A stretch of 64,000 nt of DNA from Acetivibrio saccincola (lineage in GTDB: Bacteria; Bacillota; Clostridia; Acetivibrionales; Acetivibrionaceae): positions 372,001 to 436,000 of the forward strand of contig NZ_CP025197.1 of assembly GCF_002844395.1 (NCBI RefSeq). The letters run 5' to 3'. Below the pieces are notes generated by a model. It saw only the letters and a list, made by a program, of their open reading frames with translations, was not told where the DNA came from and did no database searches. Each line of letters opens with the position of its first letter. Positions within the stretch are counted from its first letter, which is position 1. Positions 9,377-18,100 of this stretch are shown here, one piece after another. The position numbers and the translations under genes were made by a program.

Positions 9377-9775
9377 TCACATGCTTTTTTCAATATCTGC
9401 CATTACGTTGCTTAAGTGAAACATTTGAAATAGTTTTATGCAATCCCCCACCTTTTTTTGCCTGCTGCTGTTTAAAAAGGGTTTTATTGCAGTTAAAAGA
9501 TTAATTCTAGGATCGTTAAGGCTGTTTGCATCATTCATTATACTTTTTACTTTACGCACCAATTCATCATTATTATAAAAATCTTCCTCTGATTTGTTTT
9601 TTTGATTATTTTGGCTGTCTTTATGGTGGTTTTCTTTCTCTGTCTCTTCAGGAGGTTTTTCTTTTTTAGAGGAATTAGCCAAGAGAGAAAGTATATTTAT
9701 AAGGCTTTCTGATATATTTTCATTGGCTAAAATATCCCCTAACTGTTTTACATTATTGTTGAAATTGTTATTCAT
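9377..9775 (-). CDS. Hypothetical charged, helical protein
   Basis: 132 residues. Starts at ATG 9775 after GGGAGGCGG. Two predicted helical ends flank a low-complexity, Glu/Lys/Asn-rich middle (about 36-68, KKEKPPEETEKENHHKD). No signal peptide or membrane segment. Not recognised. It lies 13 bases upstream of the next gene and about 45 bases after the preceding one, which fits an operon with them. Confidence 0.65.
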   Translation of the reverse strand: MNNNFNNNVKQLGDILANENISESLINILSLLANSSKKEKPPEETEKENHHKDSQNNQKNKSEEDFYNNDELVRKVKSIMNDANSLNDPRINLLTAIKPFLNSSRQKKVGDCIKLFQMFHLSNVMADIEKSM

Positions 9776-9819
9776 AGGACAAATCCGCCTCCCTGTTAAG
9801 GTACGTTTTTTAAAACAAA

Positions 9820-10146
9820 TTAAATTTGGCTTAGTAATTCTTTAAATTTTTCAGCAAGTATATCTCCTTTTTCCCCAATAAGCCTTGCCAGTCTATCAAT
9901 ATCAGCAGAATTAATTTTTTGCTTTATTTCCTCTTTGTTGATATTTAAACCTTTTAATTTTGATACATCAAAGCTGTCCATTTTTTCAATTAATTCGTCT
10001 TTGTCCATTTTATTAATCTTTTTTGCAATTTCTTCGTACTCACCGTTGTTCAACATTTCAAGGGCGGAATTAATCTTTGCCTTAAGTATTCTTTCATCCA
10101 TCTTTCCCAAAAGTTCTGACAGTTTTTTATTAAATGAATCGTTCAT
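9820..10146 (-). CDS. Hypothetical small helical protein
   Basis: 108 residues, almost entirely charged amphipathic helix (KLSELLGKMDERILKAKINS and similar), with no Cys, signal or membrane segment. AGAAAGGATTG precedes the ATG at 10146. First gene of the minus-strand cluster ending near sleB; a sporulation link is only a guess from position. Confidence 0.65.
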   Translation of the reverse strand: MNDSFNKKLSELLGKMDERILKAKINSALEMLNNGEYEEIAKKINKMDKDELIEKMDSFDVSKLKGLNINKEEIKQKINSADIDRLARLIGEKGDILAEKFKELLSQI

Positions 10147-10254
10147 GTAATCAATCCTTTCTGTTAAAAATATATTTCTTTATTTTTTACAGGTTTTTAT
10201 TTGCTTTATTTGTTTTATTTATATTTAGTAACGTGTATAATTAGAACATTATTT

Positions 10255-10276
10255 TATTTAAATAATTATTTAAATA
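10255..10276. promoter_or_regulatory. 22-bp perfect palindrome in a divergent promoter region
   Basis: The 11-base arm TATTTAAATAA is followed at once by its exact reverse complement. It lies midway between the minus-strand small-gene cluster and ccdA and contains only A and T. It could be an operator for both directions or chance in AT-rich DNA. Confidence 0.4.
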
Positions 10277-10379
10277 TTAATTTAAAAAAATTTAAAATAA
10301 AGGTGTTAGAATTAAAAAGAAAGTGGTATCTAATGTTATAAGGAAGTTAGGGCTAAACTTTTGAAAAGGGTGAGTTTTA

Positions 10380-11072
10380 TTGTTTAAACTTTATTTACTT
10401 GCTTTTATAGAGGGAATTTCTACATTTATATCACCATGTGTTTTACCTCTTATACCCGTTTACTTCTTTTACCTTATGGGAGCGGATTCAGAAGGGGATT
10501 TAAAGCATGAGGACGGTAATGGGAAAAATAAAAGGAGGCTTTTAATTAATTCATTAGGTTTTGTATTGGGATTTACCGTGCTATTTACCGTATTAGGAGC
10601 CAGCGCCACCTTTATAGGAGGTTTTTTAAGTAGGAATAACGATATTTTGCGAAAAGTAAGCAGCATTTTAATTATTATATTCGGGTTATCCTATATGGGT
10701 ATGCTAAATTTTAAATTTTTAATGAAAGAAAGAAGATTGAATTATCAGTTTAACAATTTAAAATTCTTTAGTTCTGCCCTTTTAGGGATGGTTTTTGGAT
10801 TTAGCTGGACCCAGTGCACAGGACCAATATTAGGTGCTGTTTTAGCTAAAGCTGCAAATCTTGAGACTATACTAAGCGGAATAACATTACTCCTTGTTTA
10901 TTCAGCAGGGATTGGGCTTCCCTTTATAATATCAGCGCTAATGTTTGAAAGCCTTAAAGGTGCTTTTAACTTTATAAAAAAACACAGCAATAAAATAAAA
11001 ACCGTTTCCGGCATTTTGCTGGTGGCTTTTGGAGTTGCTATGTTTTTTGATTTAATTAGATTTAATTTTTAA
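10380..11072 (+). CDS. ccdA: CcdA/DsbD-type thiol-disulphide transmembrane transporter
   Basis: 230 residues, TTG start at 10380 with AAAAGGGTGAG just upstream. Six hydrophobic segments. The two family Cys motifs are present: SPCVLPLIPVYF near residue 20 and SWTQCTGPILGA near residue 143. CcdA passes electrons from cytoplasmic thioredoxin across the membrane to extracytoplasmic thioredoxin-like proteins. The next genes encode exactly such partners: a membrane-anchored TlpA-like protein and thioredoxin/reductase proteins. This supports one thiol-reducing pathway. Confidence 0.92.
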   Translation: MFKLYLLAFIEGISTFISPCVLPLIPVYFFYLMGADSEGDLKHEDGNGKNKRRLLINSLGFVLGFTVLFTVLGASATFIGGFLSRNNDILRKVSSILIIIFGLSYMGMLNFKFLMKERRLNYQFNNLKFFSSALLGMVFGFSWTQCTGPILGAVLAKAANLETILSGITLLLVYSAGIGLPFIISALMFESLKGAFNFIKKHSNKIKTVSGILLVAFGVAMFFDLIRFNF

Positions 11073-11267
11073 ACATCCATATATTTATATATATGAATAA
11101 ATGTATATTGGATAATTTATATATGATAAATTGTATATGCATTAATGTGTAAATCCGTGTGTAACATGTATATTTATGTACAAGTTAATAAGTTAAAAAT
11201 TATTAAATTTAATAAGTTATAATTTATAAAAGTTAATATATTAAAATTTATATGAAAGGGAGATATT

Positions 11268-12086
11268 ATGGATAACAAAAAGAATGAAAATACTGTGGAT
11301 GCAAAAAAGAAGGTAATTGTATGGCTGGCTGTATTAGTTGTTCTGATAGCCTCTTCCTATTTTATTTACAATTACATTGGTGATGCTAATTCCGTTGTTA
11401 CAGATATGTTTTTTAAAGACAAAGAAGATAAAGAAAATACAAAAATTGCCGATAATGATGCAGGCGAGGATGCAAGGCAAAGGGATGAAGATGTAAATGC
11501 GGACGAGAATGAAGATATAAATGAAGGCACAGACGAAGGTGTAAACGAAGATACAAACAAAGGTGTAAATGAAGGTGCAAACGAAGGTATTAATAAAGAT
11601 GTAAATGAAGATGCAAACGAAGATACAAATAAAGGTGTAAATGAAGATGTAAATCCAAACAGGATTAAATCCATTGACTTTACACTTAAGGACTTTAACG
11701 GGGATGAGGTTTCCCTTTCAGACTTCAGGGGAAAACTTGTTATTTTAAATTTCTGGGCTTCCTGGTGCCCGCCGTGCATTGCTGAAATGCCGGATTTTGA
11801 CAGTGTAAACAAGGAGCTTAAGGAAGATGACAATGTGGTTATACTAACTGTTAATTTGACAAACGGATACAGGGGGGAGACAGAAGAGGTAGCCAGAGAA
11901 TTTATAAATAAAAACGGGTTTACCCTTCCGGTTCTGTTTGATACAGAGGGGTTTGCTGCCCAAAGTTATGGTATAAGGAGTATACCTACAACATATTTTA
12001 TAGACAAAGAAGGATATATTATAGACGGTATTTCAGGAATGGTAAATAAAGATTTTATTTTGAAGGCAATTGAAACATATAAATAG
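11268..12086 (+). CDS. Membrane-anchored TlpA/ResA-like thioredoxin
   Basis: 272 residues. One N-terminal membrane segment (about 17-36), then a long acidic linker (about 55-130) built from degenerate repeats of VNEDxN/GVNEGxN type, then a thioredoxin fold with FWASWCPPCIAEMP near residue 163 and the cis-Pro motif IPTTYFID. The family reduces extracytoplasmic disulphides using electrons from CcdA, encoded just upstream. The linker repeats are DNA-level repeats (11500-11660). AAAGGGAG precedes the ATG. Confidence 0.9.
   Translation: MDNKKNENTVDAKKKVIVWLAVLVVLIASSYFIYNYIGDANSVVTDMFFKDKEDKENTKIADNDAGEDARQRDEDVNADENEDINEGTDEGVNEDTNKGVNEGANEGINKDVNEDANEDTNKGVNEDVNPNRIKSIDFTLKDFNGDEVSLSDFRGKLVILNFWASWCPPCIAEMPDFDSVNKELKEDDNVVILTVNLTNGYRGETEEVAREFINKNGFTLPVLFDTEGFAAQSYGIRSIPTTYFIDKEGYIIDGISGMVNKDFILKAIETYK
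11500..11660 (+). repeat. In-gene degenerate repeats coding an acidic linker
   Basis: Repeated units around GATGTAAATGAAGGTGCAAA and variants, often 12-15 bp apart, encode Asn/Glu/Asp/Gly-rich linker between the membrane anchor and the thioredoxin fold. Length variation between strains would be expected. Confidence 0.7.
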
Positions 12087-12135
12087 AACTTTATAACAAA
12101 CCGGAACTTAATAAACATTTATGGAGAGGTGTGTT

Positions 12136-13437
12136 ATGAAAAACGGTATTTTATACATCAATGCTGAAGACTTTGAAGATGTGGTTCTTAAAAGTGATTT
12201 ACCTGTAATTCTCTATTTCTATTCCGATGACTGCCCGCCCTGTTATGCCTTTGCACCTGTTTTTGAAAGGACTTTTGAAAGGTATAGTGACAAAATAAAG
12301 TTTGTGAAAATATACCGTCAGCACAACAGGGAACTGGCAGAAAAACTCAATGTTATGAGCAGCCCTACAGTGCTTCTCTTTAGAGACGGCAAAGAGGTAT
12401 GTTCAAGGCTGAACGGGTATATAAGCAATCCTGAACTTAGGGCCGGGGTTGAAAACGTCATCGGGGGCATTTGCTCAAGGAAGGAAAGGGAAAAGGTATA
12501 TTGTGATGTGCTGATTTTAGGCGGGGGACCTGCCGGACTGTCAGCGGCTATATATACTGCCCGTGCAAAGCTGTTTACGGTGGTTGTGGATGAAGGGCTT
12601 GTTGGCGGGCAGGTGGCATCAACTTTTCACGTGGCAAACTACCCTGGCACAAACGGGGTGGTAAGGGGTATAGATTTAATGGACAATATGAAAAAACAAG
12701 CAGAGGACTTTGGGGCAATTATAGATGATATGAAGGAAGTATCTGAATTAAACTTAGAAGGAGAAGAAAAGTTTGTAAAAACAGATGACACCGACTATTA
12801 TGCAAAGTCGGTTATTATTGCAACAGGCGCTACCCCCAGAAAACTTCCTGCAGAAGGAGAAAGGGAGTTCAGAGGGCGTGGTGTACATTATTGTGCCACA
12901 TGTGACGGGGCTATGTACTAGGATGCAAATGTTATTGTAGTGGGCGGGGGTAACTCTGCCGTTGAAGAAGCTGTTTTTTTAACCAGGTATGTAAAGCACG
13001 TTACCCTTATTCATCAGCTGGACCATTTTCAAGCTTCAAAAGCGGCTCAGGAAGAATTGTTCAAAAACCCAAATATAAGCATTATTTGGAACAGCCAAGT
13101 GAAAAAGATTATAGGAGAGAATTTTGTAAAGGCGGTATTAATAGAAAATGTGAATACAAAGGAAACGCAGGAAATTGAAACAGACGGGGTTTTTGTATAC
13201 ATTGGAATGGAACCTAAGACAGATTTTCTTAAAGGTAAAGTAAAAATGAATGAGCGGGGATATATTATTACTGATGAAGATATGCAGACAAACATTCCCG
13301 GAGTATTTGCAGTGGGGGATGTCAGGGAGAAAAAAGTGAGACAGATAGCTACTGCTACAGGTGACGGAGTGGTGGCAGGTGTTATTGTGGAGAAGTATTT
13401 AGCGGAAAAACAGCTTATTTTTGCCGGCAAGGCTTGA
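12136..13437 (+). pseudogene. Thioredoxin-thioredoxin reductase fusion interrupted by an in-frame TAG
   Basis: One reading frame runs 12136-13437 except for TAG at 12919-12921. The N-terminal thioredoxin domain (about 1-105) has DDCPPC. The C-terminal thioredoxin reductase has GGGPAGLSAAIYTARAK, the redox motif CATCDG, and, after the stop, the NADPH motif GGGNSAVEEA and a C-terminal GVFAVGD. The stop follows CATCDGAMY directly; relatives have Lys there, so a single A-to-T change from AAG would explain it. The start at 12136 is chosen because GGAGAGG lies six bases before it. Most likely a recent nonsense mutation; readthrough or sequencing error are alternatives. Confidence 0.85.
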
Positions 13438-13558
13438 AAAATATTCACTCAAAATATACAATAAATATAAAATGCAGCGAGAAACAATTTGGTGAACCAA
13501 AAACACCAAAATTTCCAAATTATACCAGACAAAAAAATAAACAAGGGGATAATAAAAT

Positions 13559-14443
13559 ATGTATGATGTGATAATAATAGGGAAAGGTCCTGCAGGTATA
13601 TCAGCCTCCTTATATACTGTAAGATCAAATTTAAAAACCCTGGTAATAGGGCAAAATGACAGCTCCCTTAAAAAAGCGGAAAAAATAGAAAACTATTATG
13701 GCTTTTCTGAGGTGATAAGCGGCAAAAAGCTTTTAGAAGAGGGGGAAAAACAGGCAGCAAGACTAGGGGTTGAAATACTCAATGATAAGGTTATTTCAAT
13801 AGAGCAGGATGAAAATTTTAAAGTTTTTACTTCAGAGGGGCAGTATGAAGGTAAAGCAGTACTAATAGCTACAGGTCAGCCGCAAAAAAAAGTGAGGATA
13901 GAGAATTTAGAAAATTTTGAAGGCAGGGGTGTAAGCTATTGCAGTACATGTGATGGTTTTTTCTACAACAACCTTAAGGTAGGTGTATTAGGCTACAGCG
14001 ACTTTGCTGTTCATGAAGCAATTGAATTGGAGGCATTTACAAAGGACATAACCATATTTACAAATGGAAAAGAGCTTGAAGCAAAGGGAAAATACCAGGA
14101 AGAAGCCCAAAGGTTTAATATAGTTACCAAGCCAATATACAGGCTTGACGGTGCAGAAGCTTTACAGAAAATATTTTTTAAAGACGGAACCAGTGAGGAT
14201 ATTGACGGTTTGTTTGTAGCTTATGAAAGCCCTTCAAGCGCAGATTTTGCAAGAAAACTTGGAATTATCACCGATAATAATGCTATAGAAGTGGATGAAA
14301 ATCAGCAGACAAACATTCCGGGGGTTTTTGCAGCAGGGGACTGTACAGGAGCTTTTAAACAGATATCAACGGCTGTTGGTCAGGGAGCCGTTGCAGGCAG
14401 GAAAATCATAGAGTATGTAAGGAGTTTACAACAACAAAACTAA
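13559..14443 (+). CDS. Thioredoxin reductase-like flavoprotein with degenerate NADPH site
   Basis: 294 residues. FAD motif at the N-terminus (IIIGKGPAGISASLYTVRSN), redox pair CSTCDG near residue 133, and C-terminal GVFAAGDC. The second Rossmann motif, GGGNSA in standard enzymes, reads GYSDFAVHEA here, and the basic residues that hold the NADPH phosphate are not evident. Clostridial ferredoxin-dependent flavin thioredoxin reductases are known to lack this motif, so this protein may take electrons from ferredoxin (inference). It sits between the broken Trx-TrxR fusion and the glutaredoxin-like gene, with 13 bases to the latter, and could supply the reducing power the fusion has lost. Confidence 0.85.
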   Translation: MYDVIIIGKGPAGISASLYTVRSNLKTLVIGQNDSSLKKAEKIENYYGFSEVISGKKLLEEGEKQAARLGVEILNDKVISIEQDENFKVFTSEGQYEGKAVLIATGQPQKKVRIENLENFEGRGVSYCSTCDGFFYNNLKVGVLGYSDFAVHEAIELEAFTKDITIFTNGKELEAKGKYQEEAQRFNIVTKPIYRLDGAEALQKIFFKDGTSEDIDGLFVAYESPSSADFARKLGIITDNNAIEVDENQQTNIPGVFAAGDCTGAFKQISTAVGQGAVAGRKIIEYVRSLQQQN

Positions 14444-14456
14444 AGGAGGTTTTACA

Positions 14457-14687
14457 ATGAACGTTAAAATTTATTCAACACCAACATGTCCGTATTGCAT
14501 ACAGGCAAAAAAGTATCTTGACGGGAAAAATGTTCAATATGAGGAATTTGACGTTTCAAAGGACAGGGATGCAGCTATGGAAATGATTAACAAATCCGGT
14601 CAAAGAGGCGTTCCTGTAATTGATGTAAACGGTGAAATAATAGTAGGTTTTGATAAAGCAAGGCTTGACAGCCTGATTTCAGGATAA
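14457..14687 (+). CDS. Glutaredoxin-like (NrdH/YruB type) redoxin
   Basis: 76 residues, typical for small glutaredoxin-like proteins. CPYC redox motif at residues 11-14, cis-Pro in RGVPVIDVNG, and a C-terminal GFDKARL. AAAGGAGG lies seven bases before the ATG. Last gene of the thiol-redox run; a strong terminator follows. Its likely reductant is the flavoprotein encoded just upstream. Confidence 0.92.
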   Translation: MNVKIYSTPTCPYCIQAKKYLDGKNVQYEEFDVSKDRDAAMEMINKSGQRGVPVIDVNGEIIVGFDKARLDSLISG

Positions 14688-14718
14688 TTTAAAGGAGCTT
14701 TATATTTTTAATAGGACA

Positions 14719-14759
14719 AAAGGACTGTAGCGCTATAAATTAGTGCACAGTCTTTTTTT
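14719..14759 (+). terminator. Intrinsic terminator of the redox gene run
   Basis: GACTGT (14723-14728) pairs with ACAGTC (14747-14752), with further imperfect pairing inside, followed by seven Ts. Confidence 0.85.
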
Positions 14760-15161
14760 AATAAATTTTTTACCGAAATGTAATTAAAATTGTTGATGCC
14801 CTCAGATTTGATTGAATAACAGATGTAAAAACCTAACAGATGTAAGTAGTCTTGAAAAATCCGTTTTAAAGTAAGGTTTAATAATAAAACACCAGGTGTG
14901 CACAAATGCAGAAAATAAGAAAAATTATTATAGTACTTATAAATATAACTAAATATAATATAAAAACAACTGATAATAAGAATTTATAAATTGAAATGAA
15001 TTTACAAATAAACATAACTATGCTATTCACTATTTTTTTAAAAGAATTAATAAATAAAAAGAGATTAGGTTAAATTTACAAAAATGTACTTCCATAATAA
15101 GTTATTACATTATATAATGTTATTTAAAAAATATGTATTTTAATGGGGGGTAATTTTTAAA
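14760..15161. other. AT-rich intergenic region before the first Rhs gene
   Basis: About 400 bp without a supported gene. A 14-bp perfect palindrome ACATTATATAATGT (15107-15120) lies 42 bp before the start codon and contains TATAAT. It could be an operator overlapping a -10 box. GGGGGG precedes the start of the Rhs gene. Confidence 0.5.
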
Positions 15162-18100
15162 ATGGGAACTAAAATAACAAAAATCATTTCTTATTTGCTT
15201 ATTATTTCAATGATAATGACAGGATTGGCTCACGCCGCTGAAGGATTAAATTCATCAAATGGAATTGGTACTTATGGAGAAAATTTTTATAGTGGGGATG
15301 TACAAAACGCATCTAATGTTAGCAATACTAATATCAGTGGGGAAAATCAAAGTTTTCCCGATATAAAAAATCACTGGTGCCAGGACACCATAGAGAAATT
15401 CTTAAGAAAAAACTGGGTTGCAGGCTATGATGACGGTCTGTTCAGACCAGACAGGTTTGTAACCAGAGCAGAGTTTACAGCTATGGTTGTAAACATATTT
15501 AAAGAAGAAAAAAAAATAGAAGGAAGTAGTTTTACAGATGTAATTAAAAACGATTGGTTTTATAATGCAGTATCTTATGCAGCAAGTGAAGGTTTAATAG
15601 CAGGATATGAAGATGGAACATTTAAACCAATGGCAAATATGCAAAGGCAGGATGCAGCTGTACTTGTATCAAAACTTTTTGAAGTGAATTTTTTTGAAGG
15701 TGCAGAAGAATTTGAATTTAAAGATGAGGATACATTTCCTGAGTACTCATATCAGAGCATAAAAAATCTTGCATCTCATGAAATAGTTCGGGGTTATCCT
15801 GACGGAACTTTTAAACCATTTAATTTAATAACAAGGGCAGAAGCAGTAAAAATGCTTGATGTGGTGACAAAATATATTGAAGTTCCAGAGCCAGAAGAGA
15901 CGATACCAGTAGCACCACCAGATACACCTAGCCCAAGTCCAACGGCTACGCCTACAGCGACACCGACTTCTAAACCGTCAGGTGGTTCGCCAAGGGAGCC
16001 AAAAACAGATCCAACACAGAAACCTGAACCTGTACATCGTACGTATACAAGTTCGGAGGATTTCAATGAAGGACAGTTGGATAATGTGAGCTTGAGGATA
16101 AAGGATCAATTAGTGCTTGGAGACAGGAAGGTTGATCAAGGCACAGGATTGAAGAATGTATATGGAGAAAAGCAGGATTCTTTATACATAGAGGTTGTTC
16201 AGAGTGTGGCAAAATCAGTGTTGATGCCGTCCGGCGATACAGTGGAAGTGAATATAGGTTTAAAGGGTTTAGGGGATCCGTTGGTAATTGAAAGGGATCC
16301 TATAGACCTGGTAATAGCAATAGATGACTCGGGAAGCATGGAGTGGGGAAATACTGATGATGTGGTGGAAAAGCCCAATCGGTTGGACTATGCAAAAGAA
16401 GCATCAAAAAAAGTTATAGACTTGATGCAATCCTTTGACAGGGCGGCAGTAGTTGAGTTTGCGGGAAGTGTATGGATACAGCAGGGATTGACCGATGATA
16501 AAGAAGCTTTAAAACAAAGCATTGATAATACACCCGCGTCTCCATGGGATGGCACCGCTATTGGTGTAGCGATAAGCGAGTCGATAGAGATTTTAGAAGA
16601 AAAAAGTAATGCCGGGCGGCAGAAGGCAATTTTATTGCTCACGGACGGTGGAGACAATAGGTGGAGTTCTTCTGAAATATTGCGGCAAGCAGCAACGGCA
16701 AAAGAGCAAGGCATAAAAATATATTGTGTAGGACTTGGAAGCGGAGCGGATCAGGATTTATTGAAGAATATTTCAAACGCCACAGAGGCAGGATATTCTT
16801 TCAGTCCGACCATGGAAGAACTGGAAGAAATGATGTTTGAAGCGGGAAAACAGATTTTTGATACTGCGGGGAAGAATTTAGTATTGGAAACGACGATAGA
16901 GGATTATATAGTAGGGGACGGAATCAGCCCTGCACCTTCAAATGTTATTGATAACAGTGATGGAAGCAAAACATATCAATGGAGCTATGGCAACCTCGTC
17001 ATCGGAGGAGAAAGGAACATATCGATATCCTTTGAGTTTAACGGATTGCTTGATGCGTCAAAGGTTCTATTGATGAAGGATACAAAGCTTGAATATCAGG
17101 ACAAAGATAATAAATTGATTGAGGTTTACACCGACGATGTCTTGCTTCCGGTAAGCAGATATTGTGATGAAGGAAGCTGGAGTGCGGTATTCGACAGTAA
17201 ACGCAGCACAACGAAGTGGGGATGCGTTTGGTGGAACGGTAAAATATATAATGACGGAACACTCAAGGTCAAGGTTTCCAGCAGCAAGGACGGAAAAACC
17301 TATAGCAGCCCGGTGAGCGTGTCAAATTACAGCAATTTTGACATACCCGACGGAAGGTATGTCAAGCTTGAGGTTGAGTTTAAATGTTCGAGCGATGGTT
17401 TCAGTCCAGAATTGTATGATATTACTATCGCAGAGAAGGGTTATAAGATTCCGGCGTATAAAAATGCTGCACCGATAATTGAAGAAGTGTTGCCAGTGTC
17501 GGGAACAGTGGGCAAACCCGCATGGCTTATCAGCAAGGTAAGTGATGACTGTATTCCAGACGGAAAAATGACTTTTGACTGGAGAGCTGTTGGGGAAAAT
17601 TCCGACAAAGTGAGTTTAACGAATGCCGAAAGCTTTATGGCAAAGGCTGTGTTTAGTGAGCCGAGCAAGTATTCTATTGAGTTTAAGGCAAAGGACGGAG
17701 GAAAGGTTTCACAGTCAGTTGTTGAGGCTGTTGTGACAGGTATGCCGGCACCGACGCCAACACCGACATCAACACCGACGCCAACACCGACATCAACACC
17801 GACGCCAATACCGACGTCAACACCGACGCCAACACCAACACCGACGCCGACACCAACGTCCACGCCGACACCAACACCAACGCCAACACCAACACCAACA
17901 GCAACCCCAACCCCAACACCTACACTAACACCAACACCAACACCAAGCACTTTACAGGTAAATATAGGGACAGTAGAAGGAGAGATAAAAGAAGAAATAA
18001 CAATTCCTGTATCCTTTGAAGGTGCTTCAAAAAGTGGTGTACACAGCTGTGATTTTATATTGTCCTTTGACCCTGATGTTTTAGAAGTACAAGAGGTTAT

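Noticed and set aside
11372..11833. 153-codon minus-strand frame, Ser/Phe-rich
   Set aside because: Shadow of the acidic linker repeats in the TlpA-like gene.
12940..13437. Separate thioredoxin-reductase C-terminal gene
   Set aside because: No start signal and the same frame as the upstream half; better read as one gene broken by TAG.
17746..17945. Possible CRISPR-like array
   Set aside because: Repeats are contiguous, code for a Thr-Pro linker and have no spacers.
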